Notes: a model not told the origin generated them from the letters alone. Counted from the first letter of the stretch, positions 1-7,970 are shown. The stretch: 11,863 bases of DNA from CAKSXP01 sp964539115 (GCA_964539115.1 CAZIHY010000063.1:1-11863); one strand, 5' to 3'. A program made the numbers and translations.

Positions 1-205
1 GCGATTTGTCAAGACCTATATTATAAAGTTCTCATTTTATTAAAGATTAATTCTTGTTTTTGCTTTTTGTGATTATTTTTTAATGGTCGTTCTCAAAATC
101 TGCTTTGTTTCACAGCGGTAAACTGAATGATACCGGCCGCTTCTGACGCGGTCTGCATATTTGAGCGACTCTTCTTTGGTGAACCGCAATACAGATACTA
201 AAACA
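1..205. other. AT-rich intergenic stretch, no convincing gene
   Basis: No gene is called here. A 63-codon minus-strand reading frame (73-264) runs through the terminator hairpin at 206-240 and overlaps the end of the small membrane protein gene. It has no ribosome binding site, so I treat it as spurious, although its C-terminal half (73-200) has a protein-like composition and could be a gene remnant. On the minus strand, positions 12-7 read TTGACA, a perfect -35 hexamer. Its -10 box would fall beyond the left edge, so it could belong to a promoter for a gene outside the window. Confidence 0.5.
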
Positions 206-240
206 AAAAGGCTGTCTGCCATTACGGCAGACAGCCTTTT
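206..240 (-). terminator. Rho-independent terminator of the opp operon
   Basis: A perfect 15-bp stem (206-220 pairs with 226-240) with a 5-nt loop lies 8 bp after the stop of the last operon gene. The stem is AAAAGGCTGTCTGCC with its complement. In the minus-strand RNA it ends in a U run interrupted once (UUUUUGUUUU), as expected for an intrinsic terminator. The A run at the other foot could give some termination in the plus direction too. Confidence 0.9.
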
Positions 241-247
241 GATCAAA

Positions 248-538
248 TCAGGTATATAGCGCAAGTATCAGCCAGATAACGAGCCCCAGCCCCGCGATAA
301 ACGCAAGCGCTATCAGAAGCGCCGCCTTCAGCGCGCCGAAAATGAACCACCAGCGCTCCTGCTTTGAGAGGGATTTGTCCTCCCAGGGTCGGTCACCGGC
401 GTCCTCCTCGGGTACGGCGGGCCTTGCAGCCTCGCTCTTATCGCGGCGCGCCGTGAACAGCTGTGGGCGGGAAACGCCGCTCATATCGGCAATCGTTCGC
501 CCGTCATCGTCGTCATAGTTTTTTCTTTTTCTCGCCAT
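248..538 (-). CDS. Small single-span membrane protein coupled to oppF
   Basis: A 96-residue protein of unknown function. The N-terminal two thirds is hydrophilic: a basic start (MARKRK), then an acidic run and a motif-like stretch, DDDDGRTIADMSGV (residues 10-22), then a charged Pro/Glu/Arg-rich region. The C-terminal third (about 63-95, starting at WWFIFGALKAALL) is one or two closely packed hydrophobic segments and reaches almost to the last residue. This suggests a tail-anchored protein with a cytosolic N-terminus. Its ATG overlaps the oppF stop by one base (TAATG), so it is probably translated by re-initiation and made along with the transporter. It is the last gene before the operon terminator. 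The position suggests an accessory or regulatory role for the transporter, but no family function is recognised. The gene itself is well supported; the function is not. Confidence 0.85.
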   Translation of the reverse strand: MARKRKNYDDDDGRTIADMSGVSRPQLFTARRDKSEAARPAVPEEDAGDRPWEDKSLSKQERWWFIFGALKAALLIALAFIAGLGLVIWLILALYT

Positions 539-1560
539 TATTCGTCGTAGAGGTGGCAGACCACATAATGGTCCGGCTCGATCTCTCGCTGGACTGGTGC
601 TTCAGTCTTGCAGCGCTCAGTGCAATATGCGCAGCGGGTGTGGAACTTACAGCCGGAAGGCGGGTTCGAGGGGGACGGGATCGCTCCCTCGAGGACGATG
701 CGATCCATCTTTGCAGTCGGGTCGGGTATGGGGATCGCGGAAAACAGAGCCTTGGTATATGGGTGCAGCGGATTGCGGAAAATATCCTCCGTCCTTCCAT
801 ACTCGACAAGATTCCCCAGATACATGACGCCGACCGTGTCGGAAATATGCTCGACAACTGACAGGTCATGGGAGATAAACAGGTAGGTAAGCTTGTATTT
901 GTCCTGCAGCTCCTTGAGCAGGTTTATGATCTGTGCCTGTATCGAGACATCCAGCGCGGAAACCGGCTCGTCGCAGACAATAAACTCGGGATTCAGGGCA
1001 AGGGCGCGCGCGATGCATATACGCTGGCGCTGGCCGCCGGAGAATTCATGCGGATAACGATCCTTATGGAAGGGCTGAAGCCCGCAGTTGTCCATGACCT
1101 CGTCGATATAGTCGTTGTACTCCGCTTTGCTGACAATGCCGTGCTCACGGACAGCCTCGCCGATTATCTCGCCGACGGGCAGACGCGGGCTCAGCGAGGA
1201 AAACGGATCCTGGAAAATGATCTGCATCTTGGTGCGCAGGGCGCGCAGCTGCTTGGTGTCGAGGTCATAGACCTCCTGACCGTTGAAAAGGACCTGGCCG
1301 TCGGTTTTGTCGCCGGACAGGCGCAGAATCGTGCGTCCGGTCGTTGTCTTGCCGCAGCCGGACTCACCGACGAGTCCCATCGTCGTGCCGCGCTTGAGGT
1401 TAAAGGTGACGCCGTCGACGGCCTTGACAAAGCCGACGGTCTTGGAGATCATTCCGCCCTTTATCGGGAAATATTTCTTCAGGTTGTTGACCATCAGAAG
1501 GTACTGAGGGTCATATTCAACGGGGGTGAAATCGCTTGTTATCTTTTCCGACATTGTCAT
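538..1560 (-). CDS. oppF: Oligopeptide ABC transporter ATP-binding protein OppF
   Basis: Cytosolic ATPase subunit that pairs with OppD to power peptide import through OppBC. About 340 residues, usual for the family. Visible motifs: Walker A GESGCGKTT (65-73), Q-loop Q117, signature FSGGQRQR (173-180), Walker B FIVCDEP (193-199, catalytic E198), H-loop H231. The C-terminal oligopeptide/dipeptide extension begins near 264 (NPLHPYTKAL) and ends with Cys304, 310, 313, 317 and 335. This is the cysteine pattern of Opp/Dpp ATPases, where an iron-sulfur cluster has been seen in some members. The start is ambiguous. The ATG at 1560 overlaps the oppD stop (ATGA) but lies only 4 nt after AGGAGG, while the ATG at 1554 (MSEK) lies 10 nt after it. 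The gene ends in TAATG shared with the next gene. Dpp or another peptide specificity cannot be excluded. Confidence 0.95.
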   Translation of the reverse strand: MTMSEKITSDFTPVEYDPQYLLMVNNLKKYFPIKGGMISKTVGFVKAVDGVTFNLKRGTTMGLVGESGCGKTTTGRTILRLSGDKTDGQVLFNGQEVYDLDTKQLRALRTKMQIIFQDPFSSLSPRLPVGEIIGEAVREHGIVSKAEYNDYIDEVMDNCGLQPFHKDRYPHEFSGGQRQRICIARALALNPEFIVCDEPVSALDVSIQAQIINLLKELQDKYKLTYLFISHDLSVVEHISDTVGVMYLGNLVEYGRTEDIFRNPLHPYTKALFSAIPIPDPTAKMDRIVLEGAIPSPSNPPSGCKFHTRCAYCTERCKTEAPVQREIEPDHYVVCHLYDE

Positions 1561-2702
1561 TCACCCTCCTTTTTGTCATAGTAGCGGTAGCAGCTCACGG
1601 AGTGCGTCTCGCTGAGCTTTACCTCGTTCGGATACTCGCCGTCGCAGCCCTCGACGCACATCTCGCAGCGGTCCTTGAAATAGCAGTAATCCGGCATATT
1701 GACGGGGTTAGGAACCTTGCCGGGGATCGAATACAGCTTATCTACCTTCTTGCCGACGACCGGCTTGGAGGCCATCAGGCCGATGGTATACGGGTGAGCC
1801 GGGCTGGCGAAGATCTCCTCCGCCGTGCCTTTTTCGACGATACGGCCGGCGTACATGACGACGACGTAATCCGCCATCTCGGCGATAACGCCAAGGTCGT
1901 GGGTTATGAACATGATCGAAGAATTGATCCGGTCCTTCAGGTTGCGCAGCAGATCGAGTATCTGCGCCTGTATTGTGACGTCCAGAGCCGTTGTCGGCTC
2001 GTCGGCGATGATGATCTTCGGGTTGCAGGCCAGAGCCATTGCGATCATAACACGCTGGCGCATGCCGCCTGAAAGCTCATGCGGATACATCGAATAAACG
2101 CCCTCGCTGTTTGCGATTCCGACCAGCTCCAGAAGCTCGATAGTGCGGGTTTTGACCTCCGCGGCGCTCTTGCCGTCGCCGTCGTGCAGGGCGATGACCT
2201 CGTCGATCTGGTCGCCGATGCGGAAAACGGGATTGAGTGCGGTCATGGGATCCTGGAATATCATGGAGATATAGTTGCCGCGAAGCTGCTGCATCTTCGC
2301 AGTCGGGACCTTGGTTATGTCATACGCCTTGTCGCCGAGATTGAGCCGTATCGCACCCTCAACGATTTGGCCCTGGGGGCGCTGCAGAAGCTGCATCAGC
2401 GAAAGGCTCGTAACGCTTTTGCCGCAGCCGGACTCACCGACGACGCCGACAGTCTTGCCGATGGGCACGTCGAAGCTGATGCCGTCGACGGCCTTGACTG
2501 TGCCGACATCGGAGAAGAAATAGGTGTGGAGATTATCGAACTCGACGGCGTTGTTAGTATCCTTCATCGTCGTCAGATATTCGCTTTCGGGAACATTCCT
2601 GCGCTTACGCTGTTTTTCGAGGGCGTTGGTTACCTTGCGGTTCTCCCTCGAAATGCGGCGGGATTCTTTTGCGGATAAATATCCATCGCTCTTTTTTGCC
2701 AT
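1557..2702 (-). CDS. oppD: Oligopeptide ABC transporter ATP-binding protein OppD
   Basis: First of the two ATPases of the peptide importer; it forms a heterodimer with OppF under the permeases. About 381 residues. Motifs: Walker A GESGCGKS (89-96), Q-loop Q150, signature LSGGMRQR (210-217), Walker B IIIADEP (230-236, catalytic E235), H-loop H268. The C-terminal oligopeptide domain starts near 297 (FASPAHPYTIGL) and holds Cys340, 346, 349, 353 and 371, a likely Fe-S ligand set by family analogy. Unusual is a charged Lys/Arg/Glu-rich extension of about 50 residues before the ABC core, which begins at VEFDNLHTYF. An internal Met46 could give a standard-length protein but has no ribosome binding site, whereas the ATG at 2702 follows GGGAGGAAGTAGC. 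The longer start is therefore preferred. It overlaps oppF by 4 bp and follows oppC by 16 bp. Confidence 0.95.
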   Translation of the reverse strand: MAKKSDGYLSAKESRRISRENRKVTNALEKQRKRRNVPESEYLTTMKDTNNAVEFDNLHTYFFSDVGTVKAVDGISFDVPIGKTVGVVGESGCGKSVTSLSLMQLLQRPQGQIVEGAIRLNLGDKAYDITKVPTAKMQQLRGNYISMIFQDPMTALNPVFRIGDQIDEVIALHDGDGKSAAEVKTRTIELLELVGIANSEGVYSMYPHELSGGMRQRVMIAMALACNPKIIIADEPTTALDVTIQAQILDLLRNLKDRINSSIMFITHDLGVIAEMADYVVVMYAGRIVEKGTAEEIFASPAHPYTIGLMASKPVVGKKVDKLYSIPGKVPNPVNMPDYCYFKDRCEMCVEGCDGEYPNEVKLSETHSVSCYRYYDKKEGE

Positions 2703-2718
2703 GCTACTTCCTCCCTTC

Positions 2719-4350
2719 TCAGCGCTTCATCTTCGGGTCGAACGCATCGCGCAGGCCGTCACCGACGAGGTTGAACGCCAGAACGGTCAGCAGCAGCAAA
2801 ACGCCGGCCGGTATCCAGATGAACCAGAAGCTTGTCAGAACATAGGTGTTGTTGACGTCACTGATGATATTGCCCCAGGACGCAAACGGGAATTTAACGC
2901 CGAGGCCAAGGAACGAAAGGGTAGCCTCTGTGATTATGGTGGAGCCGAGGCCCATGGTGCAGGAGACTATCAGCTGGGGCATTACATTTGGCACCAGATG
3001 CTTGAAAATACGGCGTGAAATACTGATGCCGCAGGCCTCGGTCGCGGTCATGAACTCCTGCTCGCGCAGCGAGAGGATCTGTCCGCGCACCATTCTCGCG
3101 ATGCCGGGCCATCCGAGGAAGCCCAGTATCAGCATCAGATACAACATTCGTATCTGCGGGTCGACGCGCATCGCATCCATCGCGGCGCCGAGAATGATTA
3201 TTATCGGCATAGACGGGATGCAGTAGAAAATATCAACGATACGCATGATTAGGTTATCGACCCACTTGCCGAAATATCCGGCGATGCCGCCGAGGATGAC
3301 GCCGATAACAGATTCTATTATAACAACGATGAAGCCGATTATGAGCGAAACACGGCCGCCGTACATAAGGCGGGTCATCATGTCCATGCCGTTGCCGTCC
3401 GTGCCGAGCCAGTGCTCCCGGCTCGGGCTCGCGTAGGTGTCAAACACCCGGGTCTCGGTCGACTGCAGAACGGACCAGCTCTTGGTATCAGCCGAATAGG
3501 TAACAAAATACTCGTGAGTCTCGCCGTCTGCGTCGGTAAAGTAAAAGGCGTCGTTGCCCTCATTGATAGACTCGGCAAGCTGCTCCTTGAACGCGCGGCT
3601 GATAAAGACGTCGGACATGACCGCATTGACGACATAGCGGCTGATATAGGCAATCTCGTCGCTGCCGGAGTATACGACGCCGCCCTCGTCGATCGTGTAA
3701 TCGACGCCGCCGACGGAGAATCCGCTATCGCCGTTGGTGTAGGCCTTGAGGGAATTGAACTTCAGCTCATAGGGCAGATCACTGCCCTCTGCGCTGGCGT
3801 TTATGATGTCTTTATAGGCAATACCGATGTTGTCGCCGCCGGCGAGAGAAACGCTGTAAAAATCCTCTCCCTCCAGCGTTACGGCATATTCGACATCGCG
3901 ATAAGTGAAGGTATCTTTGCCGGTAGTTATGGCCAGAAGCATCTGCGCCTGAAGGACGGAGCCGAACTCCTGTCCGTCCGCCTGTGCATAGCGGAACTCC
4001 GTGTTCTCGATAACGCCGGCATAGGTTTTCTGCTGATATGTCGTCGTGTAGAAGATCTGATCCTCCGCATACGGGGTTATGATCCCGCCGAGGAAGGAAA
4101 ACAGGAACATGAACAGCAGGATAACAAGACCGGTGACGGCAATGCGGTTGCGGAAGAAGCGCTTGGAGACGAGCGCGCCGGGGGACAGCACCTTGACACG
4201 GCGGTCATCATTCAGGGAATATTCCTCGCCCTCTGGCTTTTTGGAGCCGTTTTCCTTATTATCTTCGGCCAGCTTTTTTGCATGGCGCTTTGAGACGGCC
4301 TCCGGCACATTGCTTACGCGCAGGGGCCTGTTTTCGTTATTATCACTCAT
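2719..4350 (-). CDS. oppC: Oligopeptide ABC transporter permease OppC with large inserted domain
   Basis: Inner permease subunit of the peptide importer. It has 543 residues against roughly 300 for a typical OppC. Order: a charged cytosolic N-terminus (1-68), TM1 (about 70-92), an inserted extracytoplasmic region (about 96-308), then the usual core. The core starts at PSREHWLGTDGNGMDMMTRL (309-328), has about five membrane segments (333-528) and the cytosolic coupling loop EFMTATEACGISISRR (432-447) that contacts the ATPases. The insert contains two clearly similar modules, 148-185 and 211-243 (shared pattern F-x4-V-[DE]-Y-x-[VI] ... Y-S ... IAY ... [IV]-N-A), and perhaps a third, weaker one at 269-295. 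The strong ribosome binding site AAAGGAGGAGG before the ATG fixes the start. It follows oppB by 16 bp. The insert may contact the enlarged OppA (inference). Confidence 0.94.
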   Translation of the reverse strand: MSDNNENRPLRVSNVPEAVSKRHAKKLAEDNKENGSKKPEGEEYSLNDDRRVKVLSPGALVSKRFFRNRIAVTGLVILLFMFLFSFLGGIITPYAEDQIFYTTTYQQKTYAGVIENTEFRYAQADGQEFGSVLQAQMLLAITTGKDTFTYRDVEYAVTLEGEDFYSVSLAGGDNIGIAYKDIINASAEGSDLPYELKFNSLKAYTNGDSGFSVGGVDYTIDEGGVVYSGSDEIAYISRYVVNAVMSDVFISRAFKEQLAESINEGNDAFYFTDADGETHEYFVTYSADTKSWSVLQSTETRVFDTYASPSREHWLGTDGNGMDMMTRLMYGGRVSLIIGFIVVIIESVIGVILGGIAGYFGKWVDNLIMRIVDIFYCIPSMPIIIILGAAMDAMRVDPQIRMLYLMLILGFLGWPGIARMVRGQILSLREQEFMTATEACGISISRRIFKHLVPNVMPQLIVSCTMGLGSTIITEATLSFLGLGVKFPFASWGNIISDVNNTYVLTSFWFIWIPAGVLLLLTVLAFNLVGDGLRDAFDPKMKR

Positions 4351-4366
4351 GCTGCCTCCTCCTTTC

Positions 4367-5353
4367 TTACGCGATGCGTACGCGCGGATCGACCACCGCG
4401 TACAATATGTCGGAGATGAGGTTGCCCGCCAGCGTCAGCACGGCGAGGAACGTCAGATAAAACATAGAAAACGGGATGTCGCCCGCGACCATTGCGTGAT
4501 ATGAGGTATAGCCGATGCCGGGGATGGAATAGAGCGTCTCGGTTATCAGCGCGCCGGAGAACAGGCCGGGCAGCGAGCCGCCGATGATCGTGACAAGCGG
4601 GATAAGCGTGTTTCGGAAGGCGTGGTGATAGATGACATTTCGCTCTGAAAGGCCCTTTGCGCGGGCCGTGCGGATGTAATCCGCGTTGAGCACCTCGAGC
4701 ATATTGGTTCGGGTATAGCGCATGAGAGAACCTATGCTGATGACGACCAGCGTCACGATCGGCAGCACCAGATGGTGGGCCTTGTCCAGAAACTGGCCCC
4801 AGGCCGAGAGCTGTTCATAATTTCGTCCGACAAGGCCGAACAGGTCGAACCAGCCCAGTTGCACCGAGAACACGAGCTTCAAAAGCGACGCGAAGAAGAA
4901 CGTCGGCAGCGATATGCCCGCCAGCGCTACGATCGAGATCGTATAATCCGTCTTTGAATACTGCTTGGTAGCGGCGATGATGCCGAGAGGTATGGCTATT
5001 ATAAGTTCAAAGATCATGGCGACGGCGCCCATAACAAAGCTCAGCCAGACCGTGTCATGGAACTTCTCGATGACCGGCACGGTGTAATACCAGCTGTCGC
5101 CGAATTCGCCGGAGAACATCTGTCCTATCCATGCAAAGAAACCGAGGACGACGCCCTTGTCCATATTATACATCGCCGTGAGCTGTGCCATCCATTCGTC
5201 AAAGCTCTTCGAACCGGGCTGCATGGATTTCTGGCGGGCGATGGATTCGATGTAAGATGTCGGCAGGCAGCGCATCAGCGCATATATAATGAATGCAACG
5301 AAAAACAGTATCACTATTGAGATAAGGATTCTCTTTATGATGTACTTGCGCAC
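4367..5353 (-). CDS. oppB: Oligopeptide ABC transporter permease OppB (GTG start)
   Basis: Membrane permease that forms the peptide channel with OppC. 328 residues, normal for the family. TM1 is at about 9-28, followed by an extracytoplasmic loop (30-100) and five further membrane segments: about 102-128, 138-165, 195-215, 247-270 and 296-320. The coupling loop is DYIRTARAKGLSERNVIYHH (225-244), the EAA-type motif that docks on OppD/OppF. The end VDPRVRIA is typical. The start is GTG (5353-5351), supported by CGGAGGG about 8 nt upstream and by the family start MRKYIIKRIL; no ATG fits. It lies 241 bp after oppA, across a structured spacer, and 16 bp before oppC. Expression relative to oppA is probably lowered by the stem-loop in the spacer (inference). 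Confidence 0.95.
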   Translation of the reverse strand: MRKYIIKRILISIVILFFVAFIIYALMRCLPTSYIESIARQKSMQPGSKSFDEWMAQLTAMYNMDKGVVLGFFAWIGQMFSGEFGDSWYYTVPVIEKFHDTVWLSFVMGAVAMIFELIIAIPLGIIAATKQYSKTDYTISIVALAGISLPTFFFASLLKLVFSVQLGWFDLFGLVGRNYEQLSAWGQFLDKAHHLVLPIVTLVVISIGSLMRYTRTNMLEVLNADYIRTARAKGLSERNVIYHHAFRNTLIPLVTIIGGSLPGLFSGALITETLYSIPGIGYTSYHAMVAGDIPFSMFYLTFLAVLTLAGNLISDILYAVVDPRVRIA

Positions 5354-5508
5354 AAAATACCCTCCGTTCTTTTTGATTTCAGCTCAAGCCGCGGAAGAAC
5401 TTTCTCTCCCACCTCTGCGGCTCCGACTGCACATCAATCGGCGGCCTACCGTTAAACGGGCAAAAGCCCTCCTGTTACGGCGGGCCGCTGATGGATATGC
5501 AGCCACGG

Positions 5509-5538
5509 GCTATCCGGCGGCGTTACCCGCCGGACAGC
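5509..5538 (-). other. oppA-oppB intercistronic stem-loop
   Basis: A 12-bp stem (GCTATCCGGCGG, 5509-5520, with CCGCCGGACAGC, 5527-5538) around a 6-nt loop. The one non-Watson-Crick position is a G-U pair in the minus-strand RNA but an A-C mismatch in the plus-strand RNA, so the structure fits the opp transcript. No U run follows, so it is not a standard terminator. It more likely stabilises the 3' end of an oppA message or weakens read-through to oppB, as known for spacers behind binding-protein genes. The rest of the 241-bp gap (5354-5594) has further inverted repeats: GCGGCC with GGCCGC around 5440-5490, and TATACTA-N9-TATAGTA-type arms at 5551-5573 (exact arms TATACTA and TAGTATA). It holds no gene. 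Confidence 0.7.
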
Positions 5539-5594
5539 CTTGCTGCTTCTTATACTAATTAGGGACTAGTATATTCCCGGACAGACTAAACCGA

Positions 5595-7970
5595 TCAGCC
5601 GAGCTGGATGTTCTGGATCTCATTCAGCCAGCCGTAGAAGGTGGTGATGTCGGGAGTCACAGTGTCCATGTCGACGCGCTCAGCGGAGAAGATGACAGCG
5701 TTCTGGCGCTGGTAGACAGGGATTTCGACAGCCCAGTCGATGACGATGTCAAGGCACGCCTTGTACATTGCCTTACGGTAAGCCTGGTCGGTGGAGGCGC
5801 GGGCGTCCATAATGAGCTGGTCAAGCTCGGGGTCTGCAATGCAGTACATGTAGTTGGAGCCGCCCTGATTGGCGCCGCCAAGCGGGTTCTGACCGTCGGC
5901 AGCGGTGCCGGCGTTGGCAACGTCGGCGTAGTAGATCTGGTACATGTCGGGGTCAACAGTCGCGGTCCATGCAGCGCACCACATCGCAACTTCCTGAGCC
6001 TCGAGAGCAGTCCACAACTCCGCGGAGTTGCTCAGGTCCTTGACGATGAGGTTGATGCCTATCTCAGCGAAAGCATCCTTAGCCAGAGTCATGATCATGA
6101 AGGAGGGATGATCGCCCTTGCCGTCGGCGGGGATCCATACCTCGTACTCGAGGGAGGCGCCTTCGGGAGCAGCGACAGCCTTGCCGTCCTCAATGGTGTA
6201 ACCGGCAGCCTCAAGGAAACCAAGCGCCGCGGCCTTTGCTGCCTCGTACTTGTCCTCGGCAGCCATGCCGGAGGTGTAGATGGGCTCGCCGTTCACGTCG
6301 GTGGAGAAAGCGACCATGTAGTCGTCATCAGACATACGCGGCGCGGCCCAGGAGGTGTCGGAGATGGGGTAGTTGATGACGCTTGCAAGCTCGCCGTAGT
6401 AGGAGTCGATAGAAACGTCCCGGTAGACTGAAAGGATGGTGCCGAAGGCCTTGCGCAGGTTCTTGGAAGCATCGCTGGACGGGTCGTCGCCGACTTTCAT
6501 AACGGTGGAATTCATACCGATGTAGCCGTAGCCGAGGTTGTTGACGAGGCTCGTGATGACGATGTCACCGTCAAGCTCTCCATTGCCGTTGGCGTCGCCG
6601 ATGGCAGCGGCGGTATCCTTGCTCATGGAAGGATCGGTGATGTCGATGGTGCCGGTGGTAACGCCGTTGAGCTTATCGTCGTCGGTGATGCACTCGAGGA
6701 AGTTGACATACTTGGTCTTGGGAGTGCCGAGGTAGTACAGCTCGTTGGCTTCGTAGTTAATGACGCCGTTCTCAAACTTGATGAACTTGTAGGGGCCGGC
6801 GCCCATTGGCTGGGTGGTCTTTGCACGGACGGAGCTCAGGTCGCCCTTGGGGAAACCGAAGCTGTTGTTGTCATAGTCATAAAGGGAAACATCGCCGTAG
6901 TAGTGCATAGGGGCGATTGCGATGCCGAGCTGGTAGATAGCAACGGCGTCGATCTGAGTCATAATGACACGCATGGAGTAATCGCCGGTCTTCTGGATAC
7001 CCTCGATGTGGTCGGCGGACTCACCGGTCTGAACACCCATAGTGGGGTAGTTGTTGTAGACGTCGGCATCCATCATGTCGGCCAGCGCGTCGGAGTTGCC
7101 GACCTCAACCTCCATGGCGGAGAAGATCCAGTTGTATGCATCGCCGATCTCCATTGCGAAGTCCTCAGCGGTCTCTGAGGTGCCGGAGAAGCCCCAGTTG
7201 GTGGAAGCTCCTGCAACGTCGCCTTCCTCGTTGTAGCCGTTCTCGACGCAAAAGTCAACAATGCCCTGAGCGAAGGGAACAAGGGCGGTGTCGAAGGCGT
7301 TCCAGAAAGCGGTCTGCTGCTCTTCGGTCCAGTATGTGAAGTCGGTGTTGTCGCGGCCGGCAGCTGCCAGAGCTCTGGACAGAGTGGTCATGCCGGAGCG
7401 GTACTCATCCATTCCGAGGATGGGCTGTGCGTACAGGGTGCTGTTACCCTCATAGGTGGGATCGCACAGAACGTACATGGAGAAAATGACGTCGTCAATG
7501 GTAAGCGGCTCACCGTCGGAGAAGGCGATGTCATCACGCAGGACGAAATCGTAATAGACGGTGCCGTCGTCATTCTCGGTGATGGTGAGGTCGGCGGGGC
7601 CGTAATAGGTGTACGGAGTGCCGTTGTACTCGATGGTCTCACCCTCAATTCCCTTGAGGATGATAGCGCCGGTACGGTCGGAGCTGAGCAGACTGATCTG
7701 GGTCATTGTATAAGCGTCCTGGTCGTAAGCGGTCTCACTGAAGAAGGGAGAGAATTTGCTGGAGAAGGGGCTGTAGCCGACAACCAGCGGGGTGTTGGGG
7801 TCGGTCGTGGGCTCTGAAGGCTCCTCAGCAGGTGCCTCAGAGGGCGCCTCGGCGGGTGCTTCTGTGGGATCTGCCGCGGGCTCTTCGGTCTTCTGGCCGC
7901 AGCCGGCAAGAAGTGCAAAGCACATAGACAGAGCAAGAAGCAGCGCGAGCAGTTTCTTTGCGTTTTTCAT
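5595..7970 (-). CDS. oppA: Peptide-binding lipoprotein OppA (SBP family 5), enlarged
   Basis: Extracellular substrate-binding protein that captures peptides for OppBCDF. Residues 1-24 form a lipoprotein signal: basic MKNAKK, a hydrophobic core, and lipobox LAGC with lipidated Cys24. A flexible Ala/Pro/Glu linker (27-60) follows. The bacterial family 5 solute-binding fold starts near 62 (LVVGYSPFSSKFSPFF) and includes IAFSDGEPLTIDDVIFSMY (148-166) and MGAGPYKFIKFENG (389-402). At 791 residues it exceeds the usual 540-600. A helical, acidic insert of about 120 residues (about 194-315) interrupts the normal fold. Residues 459-469 (DANGNGELDGD) resemble an EF-hand/dockerin-type calcium loop. Start: ATG 10 nt after AAGGAGG. 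It is the first operon gene and is likely made in excess over the membrane subunits. The exact ligand class (oligopeptide, dipeptide or other) cannot be read from the sequence. Confidence 0.94.
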   Translation of the reverse strand: MKNAKKLLALLLALSMCFALLAGCGQKTEEPAADPTEAPAEAPSEAPAEEPSEPTTDPNTPLVVGYSPFSSKFSPFFSETAYDQDAYTMTQISLLSSDRTGAIILKGIEGETIEYNGTPYTYYGPADLTITENDDGTVYYDFVLRDDIAFSDGEPLTIDDVIFSMYVLCDPTYEGNSTLYAQPILGMDEYRSGMTTLSRALAAAGRDNTDFTYWTEEQQTAFWNAFDTALVPFAQGIVDFCVENGYNEEGDVAGASTNWGFSGTSETAEDFAMEIGDAYNWIFSAMEVEVGNSDALADMMDADVYNNYPTMGVQTGESADHIEGIQKTGDYSMRVIMTQIDAVAIYQLGIAIAPMHYYGDVSLYDYDNNSFGFPKGDLSSVRAKTTQPMGAGPYKFIKFENGVINYEANELYYLGTPKTKYVNFLECITDDDKLNGVTTGTIDITDPSMSKDTAAAIGDANGNGELDGDIVITSLVNNLGYGYIGMNSTVMKVGDDPSSDASKNLRKAFGTILSVYRDVSIDSYYGELASVINYPISDTSWAAPRMSDDDYMVAFSTDVNGEPIYTSGMAAEDKYEAAKAAALGFLEAAGYTIEDGKAVAAPEGASLEYEVWIPADGKGDHPSFMIMTLAKDAFAEIGINLIVKDLSNSAELWTALEAQEVAMWCAAWTATVDPDMYQIYYADVANAGTAADGQNPLGGANQGGSNYMYCIADPELDQLIMDARASTDQAYRKAMYKACLDIVIDWAVEIPVYQRQNAVIFSAERVDMDTVTPDITTFYGWLNEIQNIQLG

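Noticed and set aside
73..264. 63-codon minus-strand reading frame in the left intergenic region
   Set aside because: It runs through the operon terminator hairpin, overlaps the end of the small membrane protein gene and lacks a ribosome binding site. A decayed gene tail at 73-200 is possible but not supported.
868..1581. Long plus-strand reading frames across oppF, oppD and oppC
   Set aside because: They are antisense shadows of genes with full ABC motifs and have no ribosome binding sites or recognisable family motifs.
7791..7892. Ala/Pro/Glu-rich repeated codons after the OppA lipobox as a DNA repeat array
   Set aside because: This is the ordinary low-complexity linker of a lipoprotein; no regular repeat unit is present.
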